Assembly: GCA_029339505.1 (NCBI GenBank)
Contig: JAQISU010000115.1
Location: 10,677,001-10,741,000 of the forward strand
Origin: Unio delphinus
Lineage: Eukaryota > Mollusca > Bivalvia > Unionida > Unionidae
Reading direction: 5' to 3'
Length of the DNA: 64,000 nt
Below are positions 32,901 to 46,782 of the stretch, one piece after another. The notes beneath the pieces were generated by a model that was not told where the DNA came from, ran no database searches, and saw only the letters and a list, made by a program, of their open reading frames with translations. The translations under genes were made by a program, and so were the position numbers. The first letter of the stretch is position 1; each line of letters begins with the position of its first letter.

Positions 32901-35900
32901 TTAATAGGGATTTACCTATTTATGTATACTTTGTAGGAGTATCATGTGTAAGGATATATCAGCACATGAATATCTGTGTACACTTTGAAAAAGTGCAATG
33001 TACAGAACGGCATCTGATTATACAATATTGTTCTGTATAATAAGATTGAGAATCTATATATGCCCTGTACACCACATATGTCAGAATGTGTATTTTGATG
33101 GGCATGAATGCATGACTAAAACTGGTAATGGCTTATCTGATGATATTAATGTTTAGTGTGAGTTTATATAGCTAGGGGAATATGCTATGCTAAGGGAATC
33201 ACCCCAGTGCAGTTGGTCTGAGTCTCTGGGAGACAAAAAGAGAAGAATGGAGGAAGAAGTTAGAAGGAAGCTTTTAGGGACCAGAGGGAATTACCCCAGT
33301 GCAGTTGGTCTGAGTCTCTGGAAGACAAGAGAAAAAGAAAGAACACAGGCAGATGTTAGACAGACTGGAGGGAGTTGGATTACATCCAGAAAGATCATAC
33401 AGATAACACAAAATGTGAAATTCAAATAGAAACAATTTAATATAATTCAATAACAGTCATCTCTCAAATAAAATTCAAATTAGAAACCCTATCACTCATC
33501 TTTCACTCGAGCAAGTGATGATCTATTTCATCATCTGACTTAGTGTGATAGATTTTCCTCTTGTCCTGTGTTCCTACTTATCTGTTCCTTCACATTTTGT
33601 GTATTCATTAATTTAACTGTCGGCACCACTGACTGGGGGCTTGGAGCTTTGCATCTCAAAACGACCCAGGGTGGGTCTTCTGTAATAATTTTAATAATAT
33701 TGGGAGCACCTCACCCCACCAGTAAAAAGGGGAAACCTCTACACTATGGTTCTGTGTTACTGGGAGAGTCAACATACCACAAACTGTGATATTCCATGGT
33801 TCTGTGTTACTAGGAGAGTCAACATATCACAAACTGTGATATTCCATGGTTCTGTGTTACTAGGAGAGTCAACATATCACAAACTGTGATATTCCATGGT
33901 TCTGTGTTACTAGGAGAGTCAACATATCACAAACTGTGATATTCCATGGTTCTGTGTTACTAGGAGAGTCAACATACCACAAACTGTGATATTCCATGGT
34001 TCTGTTTTACTGGGAGAATCAATATATAAAGTAAGATTTTCCATGGTTCAAGGTTACGAGGAGAGTCAATATATTACAAGTTCTATTGGCATATTTCAAA
34101 TTTGCCATTAAGTTTGAAGTTCTATCCAAAAACAGACTGAGATAGGCATATACCAGGTGTGTTATAGTTTCATAAGCATCAATTTATTAAATGGTTGTTT
34201 TTCCTTATCTCAATTTATTCTTTGCAATAATTTATGGCACTATACATTTATTGTTGTGTTATCAATATAAAAAAATAATTTGAAAAACATTGCCATTAAA
34301 TAACAGAATTGTCAAGGTTAATTAACCGACATGTACTATCTATAACATATGAATGAATGACATCAATATGTTAGAATATTCAGTACATGTACTTCTGAAC
34401 AACAGAAATTAGCCAGCATTACTGAATGATGTAAATGTCAAAGCAGAATTACAGACTTTTGAGTTGCCAGTATGACACAGACTGACATAACTCTTATGAC
34501 AGAATTGCTGTTCTATTGATGCAGAGTTGCAAGAAGAGAATGCCCAAATATGCAATAGTGTCAAATACTGCATGGAGATGGTACAGCAAGGGTAGTACCT
34601 CCAGTGATAAAGGAATTTGTAAGCCAGTAGGAGGTTATGTAAAGAAATGAGCCAGATGGAACAGAAATGCAGGTGGCATTTAGGGTCTGGTAGAGAATAA
34701 ACAAGCACAACCCATCCACCCATCTCTCCATACTGACTGCTTGTAAATGAATGACTGTTACTTGAACAACTCAGCACACTCTTATTGGCTGATAGTTTTT
34801 AACAATTTGTGGGTGTGTCTGCTAAACTGGCCCTGCATGAAAGGCTCAGGCTGGCATCCATTCTTTGTGTAAACTTTATTTATCAAATAGCTATCGATTA
34901 CCTACTTACTATCTGACAGTCTCATGAGAATCAGATTCATCTGGTAGAGTATAAAGAGGTATCTCAAACAGGCAGCCTGCAGAACAATCCAGCCACCAAG
35001 CCATATCCTGTGGTCTGTAAAATGATTGGCGTCACAAGGTGTTATGAGAGATAACAAAGGTGGTGAAGCCCTTGAGTCATTGGAAATGCCATCATGTGGC
35101 CTTCAGGATTGTTTGAGTTTGAAACCCCTGATATAAAGTATGTAATGTTGCTAATGGATCCACATTTGATAGCCACTTGAAAGCATAATTATACAAATGC
35201 ACAGTACGCCTAAAAGAACTGATATGATGTTTATTGCATAGAAGTTCTTTTTATCAAAGAAACAAAACAAGTCTCTCAAAGAGACTGAAGCTGAAGTGGC
35301 TGCATGAATATTACACAGAAGTTTTTTGGTCTCAGAAAAAAACATAAAACAAGAATAATTCTCAGAAAGAAAAAAAACAACATAATTTTATAATTAAGGG
35401 AAGAATACCAAGAAATCCTAATGTCTCAGCACCACGTTTCTTTATATGGTATCCAATAAAATGCCAATGTTCCAAAACATTGTGGAATTTTGTAATGCTG
35501 TTATAGCTGGGACTTATCAAAGTGAGGTTCCGAAGCAGTCAAGTGTGTAATAAGCCACTGTCACAACGCACATGATAAGGCAATGACAATAAACTTGGGA
35601 TTCAAGTTTTTTACATGCGGTACTAAGATCTAGTCTAAGCACCCTCTCCTGATCACATGGATTCTTCATAACCTGGATACTGCATCACTGATATTGGCTT
35701 TGCAATAAGAGATAAAACAAATGACAGATTTACTAAAAATATAAAAAACAAATATGCACAACAAGGACTTGGCTACCAGAATTTTCATGTGTCCAACATT
35801 AAAAATACAAATGTTGTGTGGATTTTGATGATCCAGGAACCCTGATACTTTATGTCATGAACAGTAACTCCGAGAGAATGAAGAAATATGTACTAATACA

Positions 35901-38900
35901 ACCTACCAAAAATACATGTTATACATTCATATTAGGCATGCATTGAAAAGGTAACAAACTAAATTCAAGTTACCTTCATCTTCTTTTATAACAACATGAG
36001 TTGTGCAGTTTAGAACTGGTGCATCATTGACAATGCCAGCTTTCACTCTTGCTGTTAAAAACATTGTTTCCCTAGAGAGCATGCCATGGTCTGTGGGAGA
36101 TGTATCTCTTCGGAACCTTGTTTTGGTAACATTCTTATCATGCAATCTTGTGTCACAAACCTAATCAAAGAAAATGAATGCATGTAAAGGATTTAACAGC
36201 ACATCATCAATACTGCCTACATAGTGTTCATCAATATTGATGTAAATATAAAAAAAATGATCAACACAAATTTGGAAGATGAGTCCATCCAAATAAACAA
36301 ACATATACTACATTGAGAAATGAAACATGAAGCTATCAAAATTGTTTGATGGTGTTTATGATAAAAGATACAAAAAAATAAGTGTATGGAAAAGAGAACT
36401 TATACACCCACCAGTGATTAAAGGTCTCTGTGTAAGCACTATCACAGCATGGTCAACTCTAAAGATTATTGACAAATGGATCTCAATGACCTGTGTCTTT
36501 GGTTACAGTCTGTGGTCTTAACTAAACTTTCTGTACAGAAACCATTGTTTTCTGATCAGACTTATCAGGATTGTGACCTCTGACCTCTAGAACAAAAATC
36601 TACTGGTTTCTTAATGACCTTCAGTGAATGTCTTGCACAAAATTTGGTCATGGAACTAAGTATAGAATAAAGATATATTGCAGAATTTATTTTTCTTCCA
36701 GCCACAATGACACTGATGTTTTCACTACAACATAAATAAATTCCTTCCATACATTAATGCAGGCACCTTATAAGCTGATGTTGTAGTACCTGACGTTATA
36801 GTACCTGATGTTATAGTACCTGATGTTATAGTACCTGACATATAGTACCTGATGTTATAGTACCTGATATAAGTTATAGTACCTGACGTTATAGTACCTG
36901 ATATATGTTATAGTACCTGATATATGTTATAGTACCTGATGTTATAGTACCTGATGTTATAGTACCTGATATAAGTTATAGTACCTGACGTTATAGTACC
37001 TGATATATGTTATAGTACCTGATATATGTTATAGTACCTGATGTTATAGTACCTGAAGTTATAGTACCTGATATATGTGATAGTACCTGACGTTATAGTA
37101 CCTGATATTATAGTACCTGATATTAAAGTACCTGATGTTATAGTACCTGATTTAGAACCACAATTAGTTTGCAAAACAATTTTTTCTTACATTCACTGGG
37201 ACTTAGAAAACCTCTGAACGTTTCACCCCCAAATAAACATGCTTCTTTCATACAAATTAGCAAGTCAGTCACACTGCTCCTATTATATAAACCATTTTAA
37301 TTTAAATTGTTAAATATTTTTTCTTCACGTCATATCTTAATGAAGCTTTTTAAATCTGTAATAAAGTAAAACATCAATTGCACAATGACGAAACTGGTAC
37401 ACTCAACAACTCTGTGATCCATGTTCAGCGGGTATTGCCAATTCATGATAATAAGGGAAGTCAAGAAAATATGATGTGCAAAAGTCATGCATGCAAAAGA
37501 CCCTATGACTTAATGGTGATAATATGCAGATTAACTGTAATATGTAAATAAAGAATGAATGAAATGCATCTTTAATTGCGAATGTTTTTTTTATAGCATC
37601 TGTTAATGTTGTATTCAGTAGCATCCATTTATGAAGTACGTAAAAAACAATGATACCGCTATTTATATCTGGCTGACAGTATCGTTTTTTTCCGGTGTAT
37701 AAGTCGATACTTTTTTACTTGAAAGTCAGGACTTCGTCTTATACTCAGAATCAACTTACATGTATATATGGATTGTGTCATTGAAAGTTTATATAAGTTA
37801 CGCTCGTAACTATAGATAAGACAATGAACTACAGCATGGATGTGCTTTCAATTATAATAAAACAAGCATGGACTATTTAGTAGAGCTGTGTCAATTGATA
37901 ACAGAATATAGCAGTGATTTGTTCAGAAGTAAAATCACACTCATGTTAGCATCGGTAATGCAATTTCACGATTGCCGGTAATATGGAATGTCATACAATG
38001 ATACCATTACTAGTGTAAAATACGAAGCCAAGATATTGACCTAGCTTCTTCTTATACTCGGAATCGACTTATATATGGACGAAGGATGGAAAATAAGTTG
38101 AATTGGTAAATTCAACTTATACTCCGCATCGACTTATAGGTCGAAAAATACGGTATTTAATGTTAATATTTATTACCCTTAAATTAAATCCAATACAAAT
38201 ATTAGTATGATACCTTTATACTAGCTTTTCCAGTAATGGAGTCTGTTGTCTCTGTTTCATTCAGATCCTGACAGCTTCCACTTGATATCTGCCACAGCTG
38301 GGCATCTTAATATGAATAATTAAAATTTTGAAAATACATGTACCATAAGATCAACAAAATAACTGAATTACTTGTAAAGTGTTAATTCATGTCATTGATT
38401 AAAATAATTTTTAGTGAATACGCTACATACATAATTCAAATGCTGCATGTATGATTAATAGTTTCATGTAACATGTAGTCGTAGTCTTTCAAATTATTAA
38501 GATAAGACAACCTCATGTGGTATATGACACACTTTCTAATGACTGTGCCTGAATACACCAAGTTTAATTCCTTAAACACCTTTAAAGTTAAAAGACTGAA
38601 ATGGAAAGTGTGATGCACATGTAAATGTTGACCTTTGGCATTGACCTTTAAAATTTCACCTCCCAATGTGATACACAACACGTCTTTTAGTGATGATGTA
38701 CAAGTATTCAAAGTGTTTAAAATTACAGAGCACAAGGGAATGCGAGAAAGGTGCAAAATATTGAACTGTGACCTTGACCTTGAAGACTGCACCCCAAATG
38801 TAATATTTGACACCTGATAGTACTGGTGTAAAAGAGTAAAGTATATCATGTTATTCCTTAATCAGAAATGGCTCTAAAGTTACAGAGATGAATAAAAATA

Positions 38901-41900
38901 TGAATCTTGATCATAAAAACAAATGGCTTTGAAGACAGTGGTACATGACCCTTTGTATTAATTACATAAAAGTGAGTAGTGTTATCTGCCTCAATTTCAA
39001 GTAGCTTTAAAGTTACAGAGTAGAATGGCAAGGGTAAAGATAACATGAATTATTGATCTACAACACTGTCAATAATGTGTTATGATGCCATGTAATGTTC
39101 TTTAAAGTTTAGACTGGAAGGGTAAATGAGATGCAATTGTACAATATTGACCTGTGAGTTTAATCTTGCAGACTCCAAATATGTTATGATGTAATGTCCC
39201 TTAGTCTTGAATGGCTTTAAAAGTTTAGACTGGAAGGGTAAATGAGATGCAATTGTACAATATTGACCTGTGCGTTCAATCTTGAAGACTCCAAATGTGT
39301 TATGATGTAATATCCCTTATTCTTAAATGGTTTAAATGGCTTTAAAAGTTTAGACTGGAAGGGTAAATGAGATGTAATTGTACAATATTAACCTGTGAGT
39401 TCAATCTTGAAGACTCCAAATGTAATATAAATGTAATACACCTACTAGTGATGCATTATCTCAAAAAAGAAGTTTAAATTTATAAAGCAGAAGAGAACAT
39501 CTGATGCAAACATAAAATATCAAGCCATGGCCTTGACCTCAAAAGATAGCATACCCGATATGGTATGCAACACACCTTCTAATGAGGATTTACAAGTAGG
39601 CCAACATTGTACCTTAATCACAATGGGATTAAGGTTAGAGAGCAGAAAATGAAAGTGTGATGGACATATAGAAACTTGATATCTCCCCTCCCCCTCCCTT
39701 TTCTTCAAAAGGCTGGGGACCTTAAATATAAACTTTTGTACCTGGGTTCCAGTGAAGCAATGTAATGACACTATCATCCCCTGAAATATTTTCATTTGAC
39801 TTATCAAATGTAATAACTAATGGTCCTGGCAGAGACATATGGCCAACAGGAACCACGGTAAAAACTGTGTAAATCTCCTTTAGCCTGAAATTAGACAAGA
39901 AAGAGTCATATTAGCAAATCTGAAAATATGTAAAAGAAATATAAAGTCAATGAATGTAACATCAAATGACACATAAACAAATTACAAAAGGAAAGTGAGT
40001 TATTTTGTTGTTACTCTTAATGAAGATATTTATGAGCAGTCCATTTACATCCATCATTTGTGTAGATACAAAATAGAATTTTTTTTAAAAAAATCTTAAT
40101 TGTACAGACTGTAATTAGCATTATTCAATATATAACAATTATAATTATTTATTAATATCTCATGTGAACATAGCACATCATAACAACTCCCAATAGTTTG
40201 TTGTAACGTTTTGCAAACCCTTCAGCCAAAATACCTTACAAATAAAGAACTGTTTAATATCTTTATTTTGTTTCACTTATTGTCCCCCAACATGCTATGC
40301 AAAAGTCCAACTATGTGATTCTGCATAAAGCCATTCAAATAATTATAAGTATCAAATAATTCCTCTTCCACTATTATTGACTGAGACTTAATACCTTTAG
40401 ATTTTATTAATTGGTTTGTCATTGAACATAATGGTCTTAGAATGTTGCTAGAAATCAGATAAAATCCTCAATGACAGTGCTAACGAGGTAATGGTGCAAG
40501 AACTAAACAGCTACAAAAGAGATGGGATGTTGCTACTCTTATGGATTTTCTGTATTTTATCTAGCTGGTGTTGCACCTTGAATCCCAAGGGTAGGGGATA
40601 CCGTGTCCCTTACTTTCCAAATTAAGCTCCACACAATATTTCAGAGGGACAAAGAAAACTGGAGCTGACTCCAGCTTATTGCAATAAATGTTCTCTCATG
40701 TGCTCAAGTAACTCATGAAAACATTAATATGTTTAAATATTTAGTCAGCCTGAAATGAGGCATACCACTGAATTTTCTATTCCAGATCATTTATTCATTT
40801 GATTTTAGTACCTATTCGTTATCCATAAATATTCATTATAATAAAACCCCTTTAATTCTAGGTTACTTTTCTTCACAAGTTATAAATCAATCACTAACTG
40901 TCAAATTGTGAAGTTTTTTTAATCTCTGCATACATTAATACAACCTTAAAATAAATTCAATCTTCCATTAAGTTGATGGAGTGACTTTAACCTCAAATAT
41001 ATATTATACTTGAAGAGAATTTACATTGTAGCTTACTTAACCAATTACTACATAATAATGGATATTTTCATTGCAAGATATATATTGCTTTGAAATTAAT
41101 ATTTGACATAGGACAAACATTGCTGGTAGCCCTAGAGCCTGCTCTCAAAGAGAAACAATGTCAAAACAAATGTCAAACTGACAGTCAATGTCTGTGCATA
41201 CATATACTAGTTAGTATATAGATATGATCAGAAGGAATCAAATTATTAAACTTAATTTTGTACTTGTGTGAGAATAATGTATGTATGCCTTTTTGTCCTC
41301 CTCAGCATTGCTCTTGTTTTCAATTCTAGCTGGATAATGTTTGCTTATAATCTTGTTAAATACTTTATGATTAGACACAAAAAAGAGTGACTTCATTAAT
41401 ATGTGTAAATATTATGACTGTTAAGAACAGATGGTACATGCCTCCTTGCTAGCTTTCTTTCCACTAAATCCATGGTGTCATTTGGATTTACAATGTAAGG
41501 CACAAAGTCCATTGATGCATCGGATCTGTACTGAGTGGTTAAATCATCATTTTCAAGAACAGCTGTAATGAGGCTCTGACCTGGATCAAGGCCTGAAAAT
41601 CATTGGATAAAAAAGTTACATAAACAAGGTCCTATGGAAAGCCTCACCTGCCAACAGCATTATCGATATATGACCACTGCTGAAAATGATATATATTAGT
41701 ATTATGATCTACCACTTACATGATATGTCTTTCACAAGTTTAAAACTAAATGCTGACATTGCTATTATGAATGCTGATGGTGCTAAAATCATACCTATGT
41801 CTCATCCTGTGCAAACATATGTAGGACACTAACTATTGTCACTGAATGATGTAATGTTTATATCAACTGAATAATAACCAGTTCCTGGTATTTACGCTTC

Positions 41901-44900
41901 TCTAAATAAGCTTGGAAAAGTCAATACACATACTTGATAAAACAATGCATGTAAATATTTATCATGAAATGAGATAAGGTCAGATAATGTTAAACAAATT
42001 ACATATCAAATATCAGTAAGCAAAAGTCATTAATTGCTTGGTAATGGAAATAATGTAAATTTAATTATAAATGGTTAATGACCTGTGTGGTCTATAGTCT
42101 GTCTTTGACTCATTAGAAGTCATAGTTAATGTTTCTAATTACCAAACAGAATTTATAGAACATACATAGCATGAGGCTCATAGCTCAGAATGATCTTATT
42201 GTTTAATCAAAAAGGAATTAGCAAGAGCAATGAGCACATTGGTGACAGTGTTCCCAGTAAACTATTGCATAGCTAACCTGAAGGTGTTTGAATGTCAATC
42301 ACATTCACAGAACGTCTCTTCTTTTTGCCTCTACTAGCATCAAGCTTTACATTTATAGGACTTCCATCAGTAGATGTTGCAACTTTCATATTGGGTGTCT
42401 GAACCACAACTGATCCAAGGAATTTATTCTTACACAGGGTTGCCTCATTGCAGAGTCGCATGGTGATAAACATTGTGCGCCCTGGTTCCATGTGAAAAAT
42501 ATTTTCTGCATCTGTCTTGTATTTAGTATCATTGAAATCATTTCCTAATGGCTTCAATTCTGACAGTCTCCGCACAGGAATACCGTTTATTGTCAAGTTA
42601 CCTCCCTTGATGGCAACAGTTCCAGAAACATTCAATCCCACCCATGTGCAAGGGAAAATGTCATCTATTACATCTGTGGAGCTTCCAACACAATAATCTG
42701 TAAAAGAGTTAAAAATTCTCAATGCATTTTATACTTGATATGATAATAATGCTGCTCTCACCAATAAGGTACTTTTGATAACAGTGGTTCAGTGGTTAGC
42801 AGTTTGGTCTCATGACCAGAATGATGTGGGTTAGATTACTACCACTAGACATTAGATCAGATCAGCTACTTTAGTGTATTTTTAAGGCAATTGACTTGAC
42901 TCTATTTGCCATGACATAATCTAACCATGTGTTGTTAAACAACACCCCAAAACTGTTGTTGTTGTTGTTTTTGTAGAGTTTAATGCCATTTATCAGCACA
43001 CGATAGGCTTTACATGGCAGCCAGTATTATTGGTGGAGGAAGAACCCGCAAAAACCCCTTGAAAGAACCACTGACCCATGAGAAGCTACTGGCTAGCTTT
43101 CTAACGTAACTACAATTTAGCCGAATTTTAGATTCGAACCAATGCAGACAGAGGTGAGATGGCAGTGATCCATAATAGAAAGCGCTTTAGACCACTCAAC
43201 CAATCGGGGCCCCTCCCCAAAACTGTAACAAAATAATGAGAATAATGCTTTCTTAGTTCAATACTTAAAAATTTTAATATTCAATTCATACAGAACTTTG
43301 ATGTTCTGATTAATGTCTTTGGCTGTAAAAACACTGTTAATGACACCTTTTGAAAGTGAAATAAATATATACGGTAGCACCTGTCAATGCCAGAATAACA
43401 GTTAACAGTGTTAGCATGCAAAGTCTCAATGAAAATTACATGGTCGGTAAGTAGAATTGTGATTTGTTGTGATACTTATCATTAATTATGCAACTGTAAA
43501 TGTAAGAAATTATGACAATTCATGGCAAGCTAGAATAATTTCAAAGATAAATGCATATCTGGCATAGTATGATGTGTTATGCAAAAAAAAAAAAAAAACA
43601 ACTCTGACACCCAACTCCCCCAACTTAAAAAAATGATGTTCAATATCTTTAACTGGTTAAAAAAAAGCTAAGATGATGTTAGGACCTTTGCACAAAGCTA
43701 ATTTTCATAGGAACAATGTCTGTGTTATAGGTACAATCATAAAGATTCATCATTCCCTTGAATGAAAATGTTCAAGCCATCATTATTTAAGATTACTGGC
43801 AAGTTTATGATCAGCGTAGATGTTCCTTGACGTTGGATTTTACTCCATATATAAAATACACGCCATGATTATTTTGGCAGTTGGAATAGTAAACAAGCAT
43901 GATTCATATTTTTATGGAATAATATTTAAATACAGCTTTAATTTTAAAAAAAGCTTAGTTGTCTGCATATTGAGCAGTGCCCACCTAATCCAAATTTCAG
44001 AAGTCATAGAATTTGACTCTGAAGCTCAGCAACTTGGGAGAGCATATTGTGTTTTATTTACACACATTGCAAACTCCATATACACATCATTCATTATTGA
44101 GTGTACAAGATCCTTTGATGGCATCAAAACCTAGTATGTGTGCCATTCCCTCCCAAATATACAGATATAGAAACATAATATTCTATACTGAGAAATTTAA
44201 ACAGGACTTTTGGTGAACTTTGAACAATTTACCATACAGTCTCAAACGAATCCCAAAATGAATATGAACGACTTTATATTACCTTTAAAGAGCCCCACCT
44301 GTAACAACTGACAGCAGCAAATTAAGAAAATAGTATACTGTCCAATGGATTGTAAAAGACATAAACCTGGTATATTTTCTGTGGTTGGGCTTATGTGAGT
44401 GTGGACATGGGTGTGAAACTATTTTTGATTAGTAATTGTATGAAATGTTTCAAGGAAAATATTTTTGTTATCTTTTTCTATCAAATTTGAATTTCCAGTA
44501 ATTTTATACAGGCTTATCTTATATTAAAACCACCTGTAACAACTGACAGCAGCAAATTAAGAAAATAGTATACTGTCCAATGGATTGTAAAAGACATAAA
44601 CCTGGTATATTTTCTGTGGTTGGGCTTATGTGAGTGTGGACATGGGTGTGAAACTATTTTTGATTAGTAATTGTATGAAATGTTTCAAGGAAAATATTTT
44701 TGTTATCTTTTTCTATCAAATTTGAATTTCCAGTAATTTTATACAGGCTTATCTTATATTAAAAAATAGTTATTAATTCCATCTTGACATCATATATTAG
44801 GTCACACTCATGGAACCCCCTTGAATGTTAAAAAGCACTTGCTGATTCACCCAAATCCCCAACACTGTCTGTTTGTCTGTGTCTTTGAGTATTTTTTTCA

Positions 44901-46751
44901 ATGTCATGCTTTTGACATTTGCTGGGTCCATAATACACACTGCAAAATTCTTTAGTGATGTAAAACCAGTAAATGTCAAAGTTGTTACTACTTTTGTGTG
45001 ATTTACTAAATAAATGTCACCTTAAATTTTTCAGTGTTTGTGACATTTTCAGACCCTACGGTGGTATGTTAAATGTAATTTACTAATTTTAAATATTCAA
45101 ACATAATTCTTTTTTATCTTTATGATCAGTCGGACAATGATGACCATACTTAATAACACAATTATTTTTAAAAAACCAATGCATTATTGTACCTATTACG
45201 ACTGAAAAATGCTCTGAAAATTCTTAACATGAGTATTAGTGCTCAAGCCTTTCAACTGTTGGTATATATAGCAGACACCAACCATATCTGGTAACAGAAG
45301 GATCAGGACTGACTTCCCATGAACCCCCAATTGTGGTGGGGTCACTTGTTGTCATGGCATCCTTAGGTTCAACTGGATGATCAAACTGTTTGGCCCCTTC
45401 AATACTAGCATTAACTTTCTCAACATCTGGAGGTTCTAGTAGTACAGTAACACCTGAAATATGGATATTTTTTTATTAGACAAATGATATAATGAGTCTG
45501 GGGTAAAAATAAGACAATTTACTTTCAATTAAAACACTTATAACATGGTACAAGTGTTTATCATTTCATTTTGTCAACTCATGAATCATTTTGATCTCAG
45601 TGGTTACAGAGCCATAGTCTCACATTCCATGGTTGAGACATGATGAAGCTTGGTAAAGTTTAAAGTCTCTCACAGCTGCAGATCAGTGTCATCTACATGC
45701 TAGCAAGTTGAGATGGCTGACACACAATAAGGGTTAAAAGATGATTACAGATCAGTGTCATTGACATGCTAGCAAGTAAAGATGGCTGACACAGAATATG
45801 GGTTAAAAGATGATTACAGACAGTTCTAATCCTGGACTTATCAGCTGTATGATTCACTTGTCAACAAATGTGACCATCATATGTAAACTCGTCCTTGTAA
45901 CTGAATGTTATCCAGTGTGTGGGTTATTGTAATTGTTATAAGACCACTTAATGGCACTGCAACAACTGTGACAGACAGCTGGACACTGTAAGGGTGCCTC
46001 CTTAACCCTTTCCTGTGCATGAAAGAGTCTGGAAGTTTAACATCCTAATATGCAAAGGATTTATCCATTAATTCAGTAATTTGATTTTACTTCTTGTATA
46101 ATAATAATTTTCCTTATAGTGGGAAATTTGTTGTGGACACTTGATGGGTATTGAGTATACTTTTTCTAAGCATGCAGGGGATGATATGATTAGCTGCCAT
46201 GGTAACCAGGCTCAGACTAGAATGAATAGAAAGTATGACAAAGTACATATTTTTCATATTTATTTATTTTACGCTCCATACTCTCTTGCCCAATCAGCCA
46301 TGATTTGAAGAATTTTTTTTCAATTTATTATTAAGAAAAGTGAGATTTTTAATGATTTGGCTTGGATTGTTCAAGTTCCACCAAATACAGGTACATCAAG
46401 TGTTTTGTTTTCAGTGAAGTGTTAAGACTGAGCACTTAAATTCAATAAAGTTTTGGCTTCCAAGCTTATATTTGTCTACAATGTACTCGCATGGTCTTAA
46501 ACATTTCAAATATAAAAAAGCATTTTGGTCTAAGATTTTATTTGTTGATCTTATACCAAAGAACTTGGTCACTATGATAACAACAATGCAGTGATAATAA
46601 TATGTTCTTAAGAGATGATTTTATCCCAAATCATCACAACAACAATGCCTATATTCAACTTCAGAAACCTTGAATGAAAAAAAAATGAATGAAAAACAGT
46701 TCATAAAAAGCATGAAGGTGACAGTATCGGTAATATGATCATTTTTATGCA

Positions 46752-46782
<31 letters not shown>

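Noticed and set aside
34409..34777. 122-residue minus-strand ORF
   Set aside because: No domain, no splice-consistent link to the host gene, low-complexity Ser/Cys-rich composition; likely chance.
36775..37152. CRISPR-like array of short repeats
   Set aside because: 15-bp units are contiguous with no unique spacers, in a eukaryotic intron; a minisatellite.
41430..41445. GT donor CAT|GTACCA for exon 11
   Set aside because: It shifts exon 12 into a frame with a stop; the GC donor keeps all phases consistent.
30660..43212. tRNA genes at the A/B-box matches (29.5, 30.9, 42.8, 43.2, 56.1, 57.1 kb)
   Set aside because: Boxes are followed by long shared bodies and tails and do not fold as cloverleafs by eye; they are SINE heads.
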